A stretch of DNA of 5,676 nt from Candidatus Bathyarchaeota archaeon (lineage in GTDB: Archaea > Thermoproteota > Bathyarchaeia > Bathyarchaeales > DTEX01), in NCBI GenBank assembly GCA_021158305.1, contig JAGGUU010000058.1, forward strand, positions 1 through 5,676, read 5' to 3'. The translations under genes and the position numbers were made by a program. Shown here one piece after another: positions 4,023 to 5,676 of this stretch. How positions within the stretch are numbered: position 1 is the stretch's first letter; the number at the start of each line of letters is the position of its first letter. The notes beneath the pieces were generated by a model. It worked only from the letters and a program-made list of their open reading frames with translations. It had not been told where the DNA came from and searched no databases.

Positions 4023-5676
4023 GACGGGGTTCAAAATTAAAGTTCCAATAGCTAGTTGCACTGTTGCTGGTGGCGCTGAGAAAATTTATGAAAATGTATT
4101 AGCAGAAGTCAAGTCGAGAGATGTTAATGCTGAGGTAACAATAGTTGGGTGTATGGGACTTGACTTTATAGATCCTTGGATCGAACTTGCAAGAGTAGGT
4201 TATCCACCGGCTATTTATGCTAAAGTTAAGCCAGAAGATGTTGGAAGAATAATCTCAAATTATCTTTCAGGCGATCTCTCGCAAGCCTATGCCCTAAGGT
4301 TTAGAGTTAACGGAATTAAGAAAGAAGATGTTCCAACACTTGATGAACTTGATTCATGGAAGTATCAGGTTAGATGGGTTTCCCGCAACTGTGGAATCGT
4401 AAATCCTGAATCAATAGAAGATTACATAATTCTTGGAGGCTACCGCGGTCTCAAGCGAAGCTTAAGCATGAAACCTGAGGAAATAATAGAAGAGATCAAA
4501 AAATCTGGACTCAGAGGGCGTGGGGGAGCAGGATTTCCAACATGGCTTAAATGGAAAATATGCCGGGAGCAACCAGGCGACGAGAAATATGCCATTGCAA
4601 ACTGCGATGAAGGAGATCCGGGCGCTTTTATGAATAGACTTCTCGCCGAGTCTGATCCACATAGAATTCTAGAGGGTTTAATAATAGCTGGATATGCTAT
4701 AGGCGCACAGAAAGGCTTCATATTTGTAAGAGCTGAAAAGCCTCTAGCAGCCAGACGACTCTCAAAAGCTGTTGAAGACGCTTATGCAAGCGGCTTTTTA
4801 GGCGAAAATATCCTTAATAGCGGCTTTAATTTTGATGTAGAAGTTTTTTTGAGCGCAGGAGCCTTCGTATGTGGCGAGGAAACAGCTATGATATCTGCTA
4901 TAGAGGGCGGGCGGGCCACGCCCAGACAGAGACCGCCCTACCCCGCGGTTAAAGGACTCTGGAATAAACCAACAATAATAAACAATGTTGAGACATTAGC
5001 CCACGTAGCAACGATAATGAGCGATGGATGGAAGAAATTCGCTGCTTTAGGAACTGAAAAAAGTAAAGGTACCAAAATGTACTGTGTAGTCGGGTCAGTT
5101 AAGAGAACGGGAGCCTATGAAGTACCAATAGGAACCAGCATAAGAGATTTAGTATACAGAATGGCTGGAGGCCCTCCAGAAGGTAGAAAGATTAAAGCTG
5201 TTCAAGTAGGTGGACCGAGTGGCGGATGCATCCCTTCAAGCATGCTCGATCTTCCATTAGATTACGAAACGCTTCAAGAAGCCGGGGCAATTATGGGTTC
5301 AGGTGGTATAGTTGTTATAGACGATTCAAACTGCATGGTTGATATAGCTAGGTTTTTCTTATCCTTCACGATGGCTGAGTCATGTGGTCAGTGCATTCCC
5401 GGAAGAATTGGAACTAGATTAATGTATGAAACATTAACCCGAATAACCAGCGGTTTAGGAGAAATGAAAGACCTTGACCTTTTAAGAGAGATAAGCACCG
5501 TGATGATAAAGACATGTCTTTGCGCTTTAGGTCGAACTGCTCCCAATCCGGTACTTACAACCCTCAGATACTTTAAAGATGAATATGTTGCGCACATAAA
5601 AGAGAAAATTTGCCCGGCATTAGTATGTAAAGCATTTGTAAGATATCAAATCGATCCAAATAAGTGTAAAGGATGC
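3988..5676 (+). CDS. nuoF: NuoF-like FMN/NAD(P)H-binding flavoprotein (HydB/HndC-type), 3' truncated
   Basis: 563 residues are visible and the frame runs off the window. Residues about 1-85 are a degenerate thioredoxin-like domain with Cys24 and Cys55 only. The FMN/NAD(P)H core follows: GLRGRGGAGFPTWLKW (174-189), ANCDEGDPGAFMNR (204-217), GAFVCGEETAMI (about 291-302), then RPPYPAVKGLWNKPTIINNV. The [4Fe-4S] cluster site is ESCGQCIPGRIGT: Cys466 and Cys469 are present, but the third ligand is Gly472. The distal ligand is Cys512 in KTCLCALGRTAPNPVL, with an additional Cys510. A C-terminal 2[4Fe-4S] ferredoxin domain begins with CPALVC (542, 547) and DPNKCKGC (560, 563). This architecture is that of HydB/HndC in bifurcating or NADP-reducing hydrogenases and related formate dehydrogenases, longer than plain complex I NuoF. 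It takes or delivers hydride at FMN and relays electrons through NuoE and its own clusters. The catalytic partner should be encoded downstream. Confidence 0.92.
   Translation, partial: MLVIPKEILYGKTGFKIKVPIASCTVAGGAEKIYENVLAEVKSRDVNAEVTIVGCMGLDFIDPWIELARVGYPPAIYAKVKPEDVGRIISNYLSGDLSQAYALRFRVNGIKKEDVPTLDELDSWKYQVRWVSRNCGIVNPESIEDYIILGGYRGLKRSLSMKPEEIIEEIKKSGLRGRGGAGFPTWLKWKICREQPGDEKYAIANCDEGDPGAFMNRLLAESDPHRILEGLIIAGYAIGAQKGFIFVRAEKPLAARRLSKAVEDAYASGFLGENILNSGFNFDVEVFLSAGAFVCGEETAMISAIEGGRATPRQRPPYPAVKGLWNKPTIINNVETLAHVATIMSDGWKKFAALGTEKSKGTKMYCVVGSVKRTGAYEVPIGTSIRDLVYRMAGGPPEGRKIKAVQVGGPSGGCIPSSMLDLPLDYETLQEAGAIMGSGGIVVIDDSNCMVDIARFFLSFTMAESCGQCIPGRIGTRLMYETLTRITSGLGEMKDLDLLREISTVMIKTCLCALGRTAPNPVLTTLRYFKDEYVAHIKEKICPALVCKAFVRYQIDPNKCKGC

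Noticed and set aside
4440..4721. Minus-strand open frames of 93 and 66 codons within nuoF
   Set aside because: They lie entirely opposite the well-conserved FMN/NAD-binding part of nuoF and show no motif of their own.
5388..5597. Minus-strand open frame of 69 codons within nuoF
   Set aside because: It is antisense to the iron-sulfur domain of nuoF, with no recognisable features.

Overview
The window looks archaeal. The evidence is a PhoU-family regulator fused to an N-terminal AbrB-type DNA-binding domain (an arrangement common in archaea), an Lrp/AsnC-type regulator, AT-rich TATA-like boxes about 25 bases ahead of start codons, G-rich Shine-Dalgarno motifs of the GGTG/GAGGTGA kind, and remnants of an F420-dependent-type luciferase-like oxidoreductase. 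I cannot place it to a lineage. A Thermoproteota/Bathyarchaeia-like anaerobe is only a guess from gene content.

Layout. 1-233: the 3' end of an Lrp/AsnC-like regulator, plus strand. 234-1040: no intact gene of normal size. The minus strand holds three short, partly broken reading segments, two of them preceded by TATA-like boxes, and there is a perfect 15-base palindrome beside one box. 1041 to about 1617: a clear pseudogene of a luciferase-like (LLM) F420-dependent-type oxidoreductase, plus strand, broken by several frameshifts, a stop codon and a large internal deletion. It runs directly into the end of the next gene. 1616-2719: an intact AbrB-PhoU regulator, minus strand. 2720-2864: a 145-base, very AT-rich divergent promoter region. 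2865 to the end: a tight plus-strand operon of a GcvH-like protein, a NuoE-like [2Fe-2S] protein and a NuoF-like flavoprotein that is cut by the window edge.

How the genes work together. NuoE and NuoF are the diaphorase module that exchanges electrons with NAD(P)H. Here NuoF is of the HydB/HndC type, with a thioredoxin-like N-terminus and a C-terminal 2[4Fe-4S] ferredoxin domain that begins at the window edge. Such modules serve soluble, often electron-bifurcating, hydrogenases or formate dehydrogenases, so a catalytic subunit probably follows outside the window. The unusual member is the first gene. It has the H-protein fold signature, but at the lipoyl-lysine position it carries a cysteine within a Cys-Glu-Cys motif, after an insertion of about 11 residues. 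NuoF also departs from the family: it lacks one cysteine ligand of the [4Fe-4S] cluster (Gly472) while carrying an extra cysteine nearby (Cys510), and its N-terminal domain keeps only two of the four usual cluster cysteines. Together these point to a variant redox complex in which a non-lipoylated H-like protein may be a partner. This is the part of the window most worth following up.
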